In this document: positions 18,858-26,978 of the stretch, in pieces | Numbering within the stretch: the first letter of the stretch is position 1 | Layout of the letters: each line of letters opens with the position of its first letter | Assembly (NCBI GenBank): GCA_016256075.1 | Contig: SDVU01000027.1 | Coordinates: forward strand, 1 to 27,186 | DNA: 27,186 nucleotides | From: Dictyocoela muelleri | Taxonomy: Eukaryota > Microsporidia | Direction of reading: 5' to 3' | Made by a program: the position numbers and the translations under genes | The notes under the pieces: model-generated | The model's input: only the letters and a program-made list of their open reading frames with translations | Databases searched by the model: none | Told to the model about the DNA's origin: nothing

Positions 18858-19083
18858 ACGATGCGTCTCCTGTTTCATCTACACACGTAGGAGAGTCACA
18901 TCTACTTCATTTTCATATTATAACAAGTCTTGATCAATATACCACACCAGAATAAGTGTATAAATATTATAGTTTTCGAGCGCTTAATGACGAATCCAAT
19001 TATTTATTAAAGTTACGTCAGTGGGATTCAAACCAGATACTTAAATTTTGAATTTAAGAGTGTTAACAACTGAGCTATCTGGT
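18858..19083 (-). repeat. SINE copy D, 5' half
   Basis: On the minus strand it starts accagatagctcagttg and carries box A, a changed anticodon-like loop (ttaaattcaaaatttaag) and box B (ctggtttgaatcccactg). It runs to gacgcatcg just past the hairpin and then stops. It is head to head with copy C, separated by only ten bases (19084-19093). Together they form a short-spaced inverted repeat of ~225 bp per arm. Confidence 0.8.
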
Positions 19084-19093
19084 CTCCTTTGGG

Positions 19094-19547
19094 GCCAGAT
19101 AGCTCAGTGGTTAACACTCTTGAATGTAAAATTTAAGTATCTGGTTTGAATCCCGCTGACGTAACTTTAATAAATAATTGGATTCGTCATTAAGCGGTCA
19201 AAAACTATAGAAATATAGTATAATATACAGTTGTTCCAGTGTGGTATAGCTGATTAAGACTTGGTCTAATATGACAAAGAAACAGAAGGGACTCTCCTAG
19301 GTGTGGGGATGAGTGCGGCGACGCATCTTGTCAAAAAGTAGTGAAAAATAAAAATTCATTAAAAGCCTCTAATTACCTGTATTCTGCTGATTCATTGATA
19401 AAACGAAAATCGTGTATACAGCTCGGCCTCTTGGTAGCTTAAGAGTTTACGTATTACTTGAATACTAGAACTAAAGGTCTAAGGGATATGGCATGATATA
19501 ACTCTCTAGGTTGGCATCTATTGATGCTGTCCGAATGTAATATATAA
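19094..19547 (+). repeat. SINE copy C, full length
   Basis: A 454-bp copy with intact box A (19100-19110) and box B (19143-19153), an anticodon-like arm and the hairpin gtgcg-GCGA-cgcat. The central block cattgataaaacgaaaatcg is present and the tail ends gaatgtaatatataat. It aligns along its whole length to copy B. It ends ~95 bp before the glutaredoxin ATG, so it occupies that gene's promoter-proximal region. Confidence 0.85.
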
Positions 19548-19638
19548 TCTTATTTCTTTTTAAAGATCAATTTTAACTTTATTCAATTATTCGGTTATTC
19601 AAAAATTTAAAGTTTATTTAATATTTTATTGTCACATA

Positions 19639-19641
19639 CCC
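19639..19641 (+). promoter_or_regulatory. CCC start-proximal signal
   Basis: CCC lies directly before the ATG (19642) of the glutaredoxin gene, as in cataCCCatg. It matches the microsporidian start-proximal motif also seen at 7719-7723 and 22445-22447, and supports the chosen start. Confidence 0.5.
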
Positions 19642-20244
19642 ATGGATACAAAAGAAAACCTGAACAATACATTTAGAAAATTGTCATCTTACAACACAAT
19701 AATAGGCTATACTGAAGAAAATCATAAACTTTCGGAATTATGTTCTTTAATTGAGAGCGAAAAGTATGTTTTAGTAGACTTACGTGTCAGTACTGAACTA
19801 AAAGAAGCATTTAAAAGATTTTATGAAGTAGAAAAATTCCCAGTCATGATTTCATTTGGAACAAAAATTTATTCTCCTCAAGATACTGAAAATCTTAAAC
19901 TTCGTGACGAAAAGATGAAAGAAATCTACAAAGAACAAATACAAAAAATGGTAAAAACTGCAAAAGTATTTATATTTATCAAAGGAACACCTGAAAAACC
20001 AGAGTGTAAGTTTACAAGAGAATTAATTGAATTCTTAGGATCATTGAATCTTGTTGGTGGTATTGATTATAAATATTTTAATATTTTTTTAAACAATAAA
20101 ATTCGCTCATTACTTAAAGAAATCAATCAATGGTCCACATTTCCTCAGATTTATATTGACGGGGTTTTTTATGGTGGATTGGATGTTTTAAAGAAAATGA
20201 AAGATTCGGATATTTTGATTAAATTGTTGGAATATCACGAATAA
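19642..20244 (+). CDS. GRX3/4: Monothiol glutaredoxin (Grx3/4-PICOT-like) with CKFT active site
   Basis: Intact 200-residue protein. Residues ~1-80 are a degenerate thioredoxin-like domain without a WCxxC motif, as in Grx3/4. Residues ~100-200 are a glutaredoxin domain: FIFIKGTPEKPECKFTRELI (residues ~110-129), WSTFPQIYIDG (164-174) and YGGLD (177-181). These match the family KGTP, WPT.PQ and GG.D elements that bind glutathione. Such proteins bind a [2Fe-2S] cluster through the active-site Cys and glutathione, and serve iron handling in cytosol and nucleus. Here the normally invariant CGFS is C122-K-F-T, so Gly is Lys and Ser is Thr; the Cys and the conserved Lys114 remain. The start is backed by CCC directly upstream. 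AATAAA overlaps the stop and may act as a poly(A) signal. A SINE lies just upstream. Confidence 0.88.
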   Translation: MDTKENLNNTFRKLSSYNTIIGYTEENHKLSELCSLIESEKYVLVDLRVSTELKEAFKRFYEVEKFPVMISFGTKIYSPQDTENLKLRDEKMKEIYKEQIQKMVKTAKVFIFIKGTPEKPECKFTRELIEFLGSLNLVGGIDYKYFNIFLNNKIRSLLKEINQWSTFPQIYIDGVFYGGLDVLKKMKDSDILIKLLEYHE

Positions 20245-20422
20245 ATAAAAAAAATATGATTAATAAAAAGGAACTTTTTGATAAAAATGTCTTTTAATAA
20301 AAAATAACTTTTTATTAAAAAATGTCTTTTAATAAAAAATGCCTTTTATTTTTCAGGAAAACTGTAAATATTTTTAATTGAATTTAGAGTACTCTTTCTC
20401 ATTTTAACCTCCGCTAGGTGGT

Positions 20423-20669
20423 TAAATTCATACTAAAATTTTACTAAAAAATATATATCTGGAAGTAAATCTAAGAGTTGTTATGAGCGAGCATCTTTTT
20501 ACCTTTTTTATAGTCTTAATTTCGTATAATGATGATATTTCCTAGATGGGAAATAAAATCATTATAAACAAATAACTCGTATAAAAGGTAAAAACATGCT
20601 CCTCCATAGCAAATCTTAGACTTATTTCCAAATATATATTTTTTAGTAAAATTTTTAGCATGAATTTAT
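20423..20669. repeat. Foldback MITE, ~247 bp palindrome
   Basis: Two ~120-bp arms mirror each other around atttcc-TAGATG-ggaaat (centre ~20545). Shared blocks include cat(a/g)ctaaaa(t)tttactaaa, aaatatatat(c/t)tggaa and gagcatgtttttacc. Arm identity is roughly 80-85% by eye. There is no coding potential. It lies ~180 bp past the glutaredoxin stop. A deleted relative is at 21010-21155, so this is a repeat family rather than a terminator. Confidence 0.82.
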
Positions 20670-21009
20670 AGGATATTGTGTTTTTTAAAAATATAATATA
20701 AGAAATTGTTTCTTCATACAAAACTTATTTTAAAATGAAATCGCATTTTTTCATAATGTGCTTATAAACATTCAAAAGAGTGTGTAAACATCAAAACAGG
20801 AAAATAAAATCGAAAATTTTAAAAGGATGATCGCGAATTAAAAGCGACTATAGATCAGAGAATATATATATGAAACAATTACAAAAATATCATAATATAT
20901 TTGCTTTTAGGAGATCACATAATCATAATCGCAGCTAGTTTTTAATTATTATAATGTAATTTACAATTTTATATTTAATTAAAAATATATTTATAAAGTT
21001 AAATTTAAA
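20670..21009. other. AT-rich stretch, no gene seen
   Basis: Spacer between two foldback copies. No open frame of note, no RNA gene, and no repeat shared elsewhere in the window. Confidence 0.45.
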
Positions 21010-21155
21010 AATAATACTTAAATTTTGCTAGAAAAATATTTAGAAGTAAATTGAATAGTTGATATAAAAGGTAAAAAAGATGCTCTCCCACAACAAATCT
21101 TAGACTTACATCCCAATGTATTTATTTTTTAACAGAATTTTAGCAATAATTTAAC
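21010..21155. repeat. Second, centre-deleted copy of the foldback MITE
   Basis: It carries ttgctagaaaaatatttag and aagtaaat on the left. On the right it has aaaaggtaaaaaagatgctc, acaaatcttagactta and aacagaattttagca. These match both arms of the element at 20423-20669, but the left arm is short and the centre is missing. Two copies within 350 bp support a mobile family. Confidence 0.7.
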
Positions 21156-21552
21156 ATTCTAGTGGAAGTTAAATTGAAATAAAAGTGCCGAATTTAGTAA
21201 TAAAATAAAAAAATTTATACTATTTTATTGTTTTTTATCTCGAAATTGTAATATGCGACTCCTAATTATATAATAATTTTTTTTAAAAAAATTAATTATA
21301 CTTTTATTTAACGATTCAATCAATTGAAGAAAAAGACTATCGGGATATATTTTACTTATGAAATAACAGAAAATATCTAAAACATGTATAATTTTTTAAT
21401 CATAAATTATTAAATAGATGAATAATCATAGTCGTTTTTTAACAAAAATGATAAAAAAAATATTTTTAATTTTTTTTGGGAAAAATAACCGATAAAAATT
21501 GAAATAGCCATATAATCATGTGATAAATTTGTGATCTGAAGTTATTTTTGAC
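21156..21552. other. AT-rich stretch, no gene seen
   Basis: Between the foldback copy and SINE copy F. Long A/T runs only; no recognisable gene or RNA. Confidence 0.45.
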
Positions 21553-22012
21553 AGATATATATTACATGTCAACAATATTCATAATTGTCGACCGAAGAGT
21601 TCTATCAAAATCCGTTTTTATAGTTTTGTCCCTGGTGTTCAAGTAATAGGAACTACTAAGCTTCCTATATGCACAACTGTAATTCTTATACTCGTTTTAT
21701 CAATGACTCAGCAGGATACAGGTAATATAGACTTTTTCATTAATTTTGAGTTACCTACTCAATTTTTCGAGATGAGTCGATGCACTCATGCCAATGCTTA
21801 GAAAAGTTTCTTCTACTTATTTATAAAAGATTTAAGCTAATTTTAATCAAATCTATACACTTTAAAAACTGTATATTACTTGCTGCTATATTATATATTT
21901 ATTGACCGCTTAATGTCAATCCCAATTACTTATTAGAAGCGACTGTATAAAATTCACACCGCGATACTTAAATGTTCTATTCAAGAGTGTTAAGTATTGA
22001 ATTATCAGACCG
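21553..22012 (-). repeat. SINE copy F, full length, most diverged
   Basis: On the minus strand it starts ggtctgataattcaatactt and shows worn boxes A and B. It keeps the central block cctgtatcctgctgagtcat and tail features (gttgacatgtaatatatat). The full ~460 bp aligns to copies B and C with many substitutions, and the hairpin region is remodelled. This is probably the oldest copy here. Confidence 0.75.
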
Positions 22013-22396
22013 TAATAAACATTATTTTCGTCACATATGTTGAAAATAGGTTTTAAAGTTATTAAAGACATGGGTTGCATAAAATAAATTTAATTGATTA
22101 ATATTTTTTTACTATTTTTTAAAAATGAACATATTTTTATAATTAATTATGTTTTTTATTTTTATTAAATAATTTCAAGCAATTTTAAAATTTAAATATT
22201 CCTAATTTAGCCATTAATCAAATACAAAACAATGCATTTAATATTTATCATCAAATAATTACTTTTAATCTTATTTGTTATTAATAATAATCATCTCGTC
22301 AATATACTTTTTATTCATTGAAAAAAAATTTAAATGAATAACTTCACAATCCTTTAATTAATAAAATCAAAATATTGGATTTAGAATTATCAAGAA
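22013..22396. other. AT-rich stretch upstream of the small gene
   Basis: A/T-rich sequence with no recognisable repeat or RNA gene. It must hold the promoter of the gene starting near 22448, but no distinct element can be picked out beyond the CCC before the ATG. Confidence 0.45.
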
Positions 22397-22444
22397 TTGA
22401 AAAATATAAATCAACTTTTATTATTTAATCTTAATCAACGAATG

Positions 22445-22447
22445 CCC
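22445..22447 (+). promoter_or_regulatory. CCC start-proximal signal deciding the start of the Dad1-like gene
   Basis: The sequence reads atgCCCatgcctgattac. CCC lies directly before the ATG at 22448. This favours that start over the in-frame ATGs at 22397 and 22442. Confidence 0.45.
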
Positions 22448-22630
22448 ATGCCTGATTACATTGAAAAGAAAAAAAACACCTATTTTAAAAGACTTGAAAA
22501 CACATTAAACACAACCATATCTATTTTATCTGAATTGAATGATAATTTTGAAGAATTGATTAAAATGAATGACAATTTAACACGAACGAGCGAAGCTTAC
22601 GATTTATGGATAAGTAAATTAAAAAAGTAA
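22448..22630 (+). CDS. DAD1: Probable DASH/Dam1 complex subunit Dad1-like
   Basis: A small helical protein of 60 residues from ATG 22448 (77 if begun at 22397). The later start is preferred because CCC abuts it and homology begins right after it. The sequence runs YIEKKKNTYFKRLENTLNTT, then LSELNDNFEELIKMNDNL, then YDLW. Yeast Dad1 has the same plan: an N-terminal YFIEQRN-type segment, a helix, LN..LE.II...., and a closing SDLW, with similar spacing (three extra residues here). Dad1 is a core part of the ring-forming Dam1/DASH complex that couples kinetochores to microtubules. The match rests on pattern and spacing, not on a search, so another small coiled-coil protein is possible. It converges on the GGT gene, whose stop lies ~95 bp away on the other strand. 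Confidence 0.55.
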   Translation: MPDYIEKKKNTYFKRLENTLNTTISILSELNDNFEELIKMNDNLTRTSEAYDLWISKLKK

Positions 22631-22725
22631 AATTCTAGTTTAAATTGTATTAAAATTAAAAATTACCATTTTTAGTATTTTAAAATTATTGAAAAATATT
22701 TTTATTGAGAACTTTAAATCAGGTT

Positions 22726-24435
22726 TTAATATCCATCGGATAAACCACCTTTTCTTACGTCACTAAAAACTTGAATCTTTCTTGTACCTTTAAGTTTAAC
22801 ATGCAAACCTTGTACTGATGTAAATACAGTATTTCTTTTACTGACTTTAACTTTATGACCCAATTCCTCGAGATATCTTCGAATCTCCGGATCGATTGTA
22901 TTTTCTATAAATACAAAATTCGGCAATAGCTGGTGGTGAATCCTGGGTTCCATTATCGCTTCATTTAAGGTCTTCCCTAGAACAAGATGAAAAATAACAC
23001 CAACAACACTTGTTGGTATTCTGGTACCACCGGCAGCACCTAATGCTAATATTTCATCATCGTTCATTAAAATTATCGGTGAAGCTGAGCTAAAGGGTCT
23101 TTTTAATGGTTCAATCTTGTTCGCACTCATTTTTTCAAGTCCGTACGCATTCTTGACATTCGGGATATAAAAGTCATCGATGACGTCATTGAAAATAATG
23201 CCAGTCTCTGTATCCATGAACTTACCACCAAACTCAAGATTTACAGAACTAGTTATCAACACTATCATATTATTTTTATCAATTACATTAAGATGAGTCG
23301 TACCATGATCTTCTTGGAAGTCAACAGGTTCGTATTTATTAACAGGAAGCGTTCTATTAAAATCAATTTTCTGAGCAATAAGCTTTGCATTTTCCTTCGA
23401 AACAATTTCATCTATAAAATCTTCATTTATAAAATCTGGATCTCCATAGAGTCCGCGTTTCGCAGCAATAAATTTAAATGTTTCAACCAACAAATGGTAA
23501 TGTGGAAATGTGTTTGTACGTTCACCTATTTCTTTAAGGCCATTCAAATTAAAATTTTCAAGGATGTTGAGTGCTTGAACTACAAAAAGTCCACCTGATG
23601 GTAATCCCGCTGTTATTACTTTAAAGTTTTTATATGTTCCTTCGATTACTTTACGATTTTTTGGTTTATAATTCAAAAGATCTTCTTTTTTGAATTTACC
23701 GCCATGCTCATTTACAGATTTTATAATTTTATCGGCGATTTCACCTTCGTAAAAATCCATTGGATTTTCTGAAATAATTTTTAAAGTTTTTGACAAATTT
23801 TCACGTGAAATGGTGTCGCCCTCCTTAACAATTTCTCCGTTTTTTGAATAAATTTCGGAAAGACCAGGATCTGCTAAAACATATTTTTGCAATTTTTTCA
23901 ATCTTTGGTATAATTGGTCAGTAACTCTGAAATTCTTAGCAAGAAAAATATTTTTTTCGTATAACTTTTTCCAGGGCAATTTTCCATACTTTTTATGTGC
24001 ATAATAAAATCCTTTGATCTCACCAGGTACGCCAACAGACAATCCCCCTTTTTGAGAATTTATTGATGATTTAAAATCCTTTACTCTAATTTTCTCAGGT
24101 GCAGTTTCTCTAAAATCAATAATTTCAGTGTCCTCTTTGTCATCACCTTTATTGCCATTTTCAGGTTTCTCATTATCTATTTTATTTATACCTTTAATTA
24201 CCATAAAGCCCCCTCCACCAATTCCCGAAGAAAATGAATTTACAATGCCCACACAAATAGCACATGTAATAGCCGTATCTACTGCATTACCACCTTCCTT
24301 CAAAATTTCAATACCCATTTTTGAACAAATCGGGCTTTCTGTGCTCACAGCACCATGCTTAAAACTTTCCGTTTTGTTTATTCCAGGAAATAAACTTTCT
24401 GTAGTCAGGATTTGTTGAATTAAAATTATTAACAT
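22726..24435 (-). CDS. GGT: Gamma-glutamyltranspeptidase (intact)
   Basis: Intact 569-residue enzyme of the N-terminal nucleophile hydrolase superfamily, normal family length. It removes or transfers the gamma-glutamyl group of glutathione, usually outside the cell or at the membrane. The proenzyme self-cleaves before the catalytic Thr: here HGTTHLNV, cut expected between Gly378 and Thr379. FRETAP holds the substrate-binding Arg109. TGIIFNDVIDDF and KRPFSSASPII (445-455) match the substrate pocket. GAAGGTRIPTS (467-477) and PRIHHQLLPN are further signatures. Residues 1-12 are hydrophobic (MLIILIQQILTT), likely a signal peptide or anchor. A low-complexity Asn/Lys/Asp/Glu insert lies at ~82-105. 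No CCC precedes the ATG. Plus-strand frames inside are shadows. Confidence 0.95.
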   Translation of the reverse strand: MLIILIQQILTTESLFPGINKTESFKHGAVSTESPICSKMGIEILKEGGNAVDTAITCAICVGIVNSFSSGIGGGGFMVIKGINKIDNEKPENGNKGDDKEDTEIIDFRETAPEKIRVKDFKSSINSQKGGLSVGVPGEIKGFYYAHKKYGKLPWKKLYEKNIFLAKNFRVTDQLYQRLKKLQKYVLADPGLSEIYSKNGEIVKEGDTISRENLSKTLKIISENPMDFYEGEIADKIIKSVNEHGGKFKKEDLLNYKPKNRKVIEGTYKNFKVITAGLPSGGLFVVQALNILENFNLNGLKEIGERTNTFPHYHLLVETFKFIAAKRGLYGDPDFINEDFIDEIVSKENAKLIAQKIDFNRTLPVNKYEPVDFQEDHGTTHLNVIDKNNMIVLITSSVNLEFGGKFMDTETGIIFNDVIDDFYIPNVKNAYGLEKMSANKIEPLKRPFSSASPIILMNDDEILALGAAGGTRIPTSVVGVIFHLVLGKTLNEAIMEPRIHHQLLPNFVFIENTIDPEIRRYLEELGHKVKVSKRNTVFTSVQGLHVKLKGTRKIQVFSDVRKGGLSDGY

Positions 24436-24612
24436 TTTTAGAATTTTGATTTTTCTAATTTTTTTAAATTTTATTTCCAGACAATGTTTTGGATAGCAAC
24501 GTGTTTGGCGTATTTTTAAGTTTTCTGAAAGTTTTCGAAATTGTTTTAAGAAATGACTTTTAATCCTATTCTAGAATAAACCACGTTCAATATTTTTATT
24601 TAAAAAATTTAT

Positions 24613-24825
24613 ATTCATTTATAATTAAACTTAATAATTCATTTATAATTCAACTTGTAATAATTCATTTAAATTCAACTTATAATAATTCATTTAAATT
24701 CAACTTATAATAATTCATTTAAATTCAACTTATAAAAAAACATTATAATTCAACTTAATAATTCATTATATTTCAGGTTACTTATAATTCATTTATAATT
24801 CAACTTATAATAATTCATCATTTTA
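24613..24825. repeat. 25-bp tandem minisatellite
   Basis: About seven to eight copies of aattcatttaaattcaactt plus ataat, some identical and some with inserts. It lies ~180 bp upstream of the GGT start. No coding potential; instability by slippage is likely. Confidence 0.85.
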
Positions 24826-25197
24826 TTATCTATAAAGATGGACATAACTTCTTTATTTGTATGCACGTAAAAATAAAATTTTATAAATTAAACTTAAGTC
24901 TTTGATAATTATATTTAAAAGAATTAAGGTAAATAAAATGTAAAGAAATTGCAAATATGTTCAGAGAGAATAAAGAATATAAATTTTTTATGGCTAATTA
25001 TAAAGAAAAGAGTAGAATTGTTGTAATTGTATAATAAAAATAATATTTAAGATTTAAAATAGATCATTTCATTAAAATTTAGATCAACAATAAAAGAAAT
25101 TATGAATAATTTTTTAAATATAAAACGCGTTTATTTTAATAATCCTTTGTTATTTTTAATTTATTTATATTTTAAGACAACTTGATTTATCACAAAA
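24826..25197. other. AT-rich stretch, no gene seen
   Basis: Nothing recognisable: A/T-rich spacer with short open frames only. Confidence 0.45.
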
Positions 25198-25242
25198 GGC
25201 GAAAAATCGTGCCACTTTGGGGGAAAAAACCGATTTTTCGCC
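25198..25242. repeat. 12-bp perfect inverted repeat (ggcgaaaaatcg)
   Basis: ggcgaaaaatcg at 25198-25209 is mirrored exactly by cgatttttcgcc at 25231-25242, with a 21-base G/A-rich spacer. The tttttcg(a/c)cc motif recurs at 25895-25930 and 26840-26880, suggesting a shared repeat family. Function unknown. Confidence 0.6.
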
Positions 25243-25616
25243 AAAAATATCAACCCTTTATAATAGAAATAACAATTATAAAAACGTCAGAAAAATCAAA
25301 GAATATAATTTTAAATAGATATTATATCTATTTATATAAAAAACACTTATGATACAGCAAAGCAAACTGATATTTCGATGGTCGTATACATACATATCAT
25401 CTATGTGGACTTATAATCTTAAAATATCCAAAATTATTACGAAGAAAAACACTAAAAACAATTATCTTTAAAAACAAATTATAAAAGATTGCATTTATTT
25501 CATTATAGATTAAAATTTTCATATCTTGAGGCAATGTAGTTTTAAAGGTTTGAAAAGGTGATACCATACTTGATATAAATCTTTAAGAGATACATTTTCA
25601 AAGAAAATTAAAAATA

Positions 25617-25900
25617 ATGGTCATTGATTCTAGAGATGAAATTCCGGTAATTAAATCTTATGATTATAAAGTTTTTCTTTAATAGTATGTTGATTCTTCA
25701 ACGTTTAACAGGATTTAATATTATTATAGATGCTAATTTAACGTCTTTAATAGATCAAATATCTGCGTTTGAAGATATTATCTTTTTATGTATTCAGAAA
25801 ATTTCGTACAATCATACATTATTAATGATTTTTAGAGACAATTCTTCTTTTTTATGGCTGTTCGATTTTTTCACCAGAAATGAAAAATCCGGTTTTCCGA
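25617..25900 (+). pseudogene. Broken gene-like stretch of unknown identity
   Basis: From ATG 25617 one frame reads MVIDSRDEIPVIKSYDYKVF and stops at once. The +1 frame then continues LILQRLTGFNIIIDANLTSL and on to MIFRDNSSFLWLFDF, until it runs into repeat sequence near 25860. Amino-acid composition and the clean handover in a T-run suggest a former coding region with one frameshift, truncated at its 3' side by the repeat complex. I do not recognise the protein. It may be a host gene relic or part of a mobile element. Confidence 0.35.
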
Positions 25901-26026
25901 CCAGAAAAAAAAATCTGCTTTTTCGACCAAAAAATGAAAAATCCATACCATTGTTTATTAAGTTTCTATAAATTAATTGATAATATTTATTATTTCATTT
26001 ACTTTTACAATTATTTATATTTTTTT
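25892..26026 (+). repeat. Left direct repeat flanking the 26033-26828 element
   Basis: About 135 bp (tttttcgacca, then aatccatacca, then ttgtttattaagttt, ending acttttacaattatttata). It recurs in the same orientation at 26838-26978 with roughly 90% identity by eye. Each copy borders one end of the inverted-repeat element between them. Confidence 0.8.
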
Positions 26027-26032
26027 TCTAAT

Positions 26033-26828
26033 TTTGCCCGAAAAAATGCCTAAGGCATTTTGTCGGGATTTTTTTTTTCGACATTTTTCCCGAAAAAATG
26101 TCGAAACATTTTTGATATTAAAATGTTAATGATTTGATATTAAAAATATTTTTATTAATTTTTTTTTATTAAATTTTAATAGGATTTATTAATGGAATAT
26201 AATAATTAAATTTATACAGGACCCCTTTTTTGCTAAAATTTATCTAAAGCCTAACTTAAAAACCTTTATAATCACTATAAAACTTTCATTTTAAAAAAAT
26301 ATTTCAACTTCTTACAATATTTTATAACCTATTAGCATGTTTTGATAAAATTAAAATTTTAAATTTCATATTGTAGATTTTTTGTTTAGGTCTCTCTTCT
26401 TAAGTTTACAGAAGATTTATTTCAGGGAGGTGAAAATTACTTTCACTAGCGTATTATTGTTTAAATGTTAGCGAAAAGCTTGACAGCTTTTTGTAGTAGT
26501 TAAATTTTGATTTTAAATGTTCATAAACTAAGCCAAATTTTTAATAATAATCATTGTCTTTTTATCTTAAAATTACTTTTAAAAATCCTTAAAACTGTCA
26601 AATAATTACCGTATCTTTTAATTGTTTTTTTTCATATACATTTTTAATTGAATAAAAAAATAAAAAATGCCAAAAAAATTAAAATTTAATAAAAAAAATT
26701 AATAAAAATATTTTTAATATCAAATAATTAACATTTTAATATCAAAAATGTTTCGGCATTTTTTTCGGGAAATATGCCCAAAAAAAACTCGAAAAAATGC
26801 ACTCGTCATTTTTTCGGGTTGCCGAAAA
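26033..26828. repeat. ~795-bp element with ~150-bp TIRs
   Basis: Left arm 26033-26180 and right arm 26678-26828 are inverted copies. They share cccgaaaaaatg and tcccgaaaaaatgtcgaaac, then atttttgatattaaaatgtt. The ~500 bp interior has no open frame with recognisable coding. This is probably a non-autonomous DNA transposon. It is unusual in being bracketed by ~135-bp direct repeats; no short target duplication was identified. Confidence 0.75.
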
Positions 26829-26837
26829 GATAAACCA

Positions 26838-26978
26838 TTTTTTTCGAACCGAAAATAAAAATCTGCTTTTTCGACCAGAAAATAAAAAATCCATACAATT
26901 GTTTATTAAGTTTCAATAAATTGATTGATATAATATTTATTATTTCATTTACTTTTACAATTATTTATACTTTTTTAT
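26838..26978 (+). repeat. Right direct repeat flanking the 26033-26828 element
   Basis: Same orientation and sequence family as 25892-26026. It includes tctgctttttcgaccagaaa, atccatacaattg and tatttcatttacttttaca. Confidence 0.8.

Noticed and set aside
23293-24418. Plus-strand open frames of ~100 codons across the GGT region.
   Set aside because: They are antisense shadows of the well-supported minus-strand GGT; their translations show no domain.
25892-26978. The two direct repeats as LTRs of a small retroelement.
   Set aside because: They lack TG...CA ends, a primer-binding site and a polypurine tract, and the enclosed sequence has its own inverted repeats and no coding.
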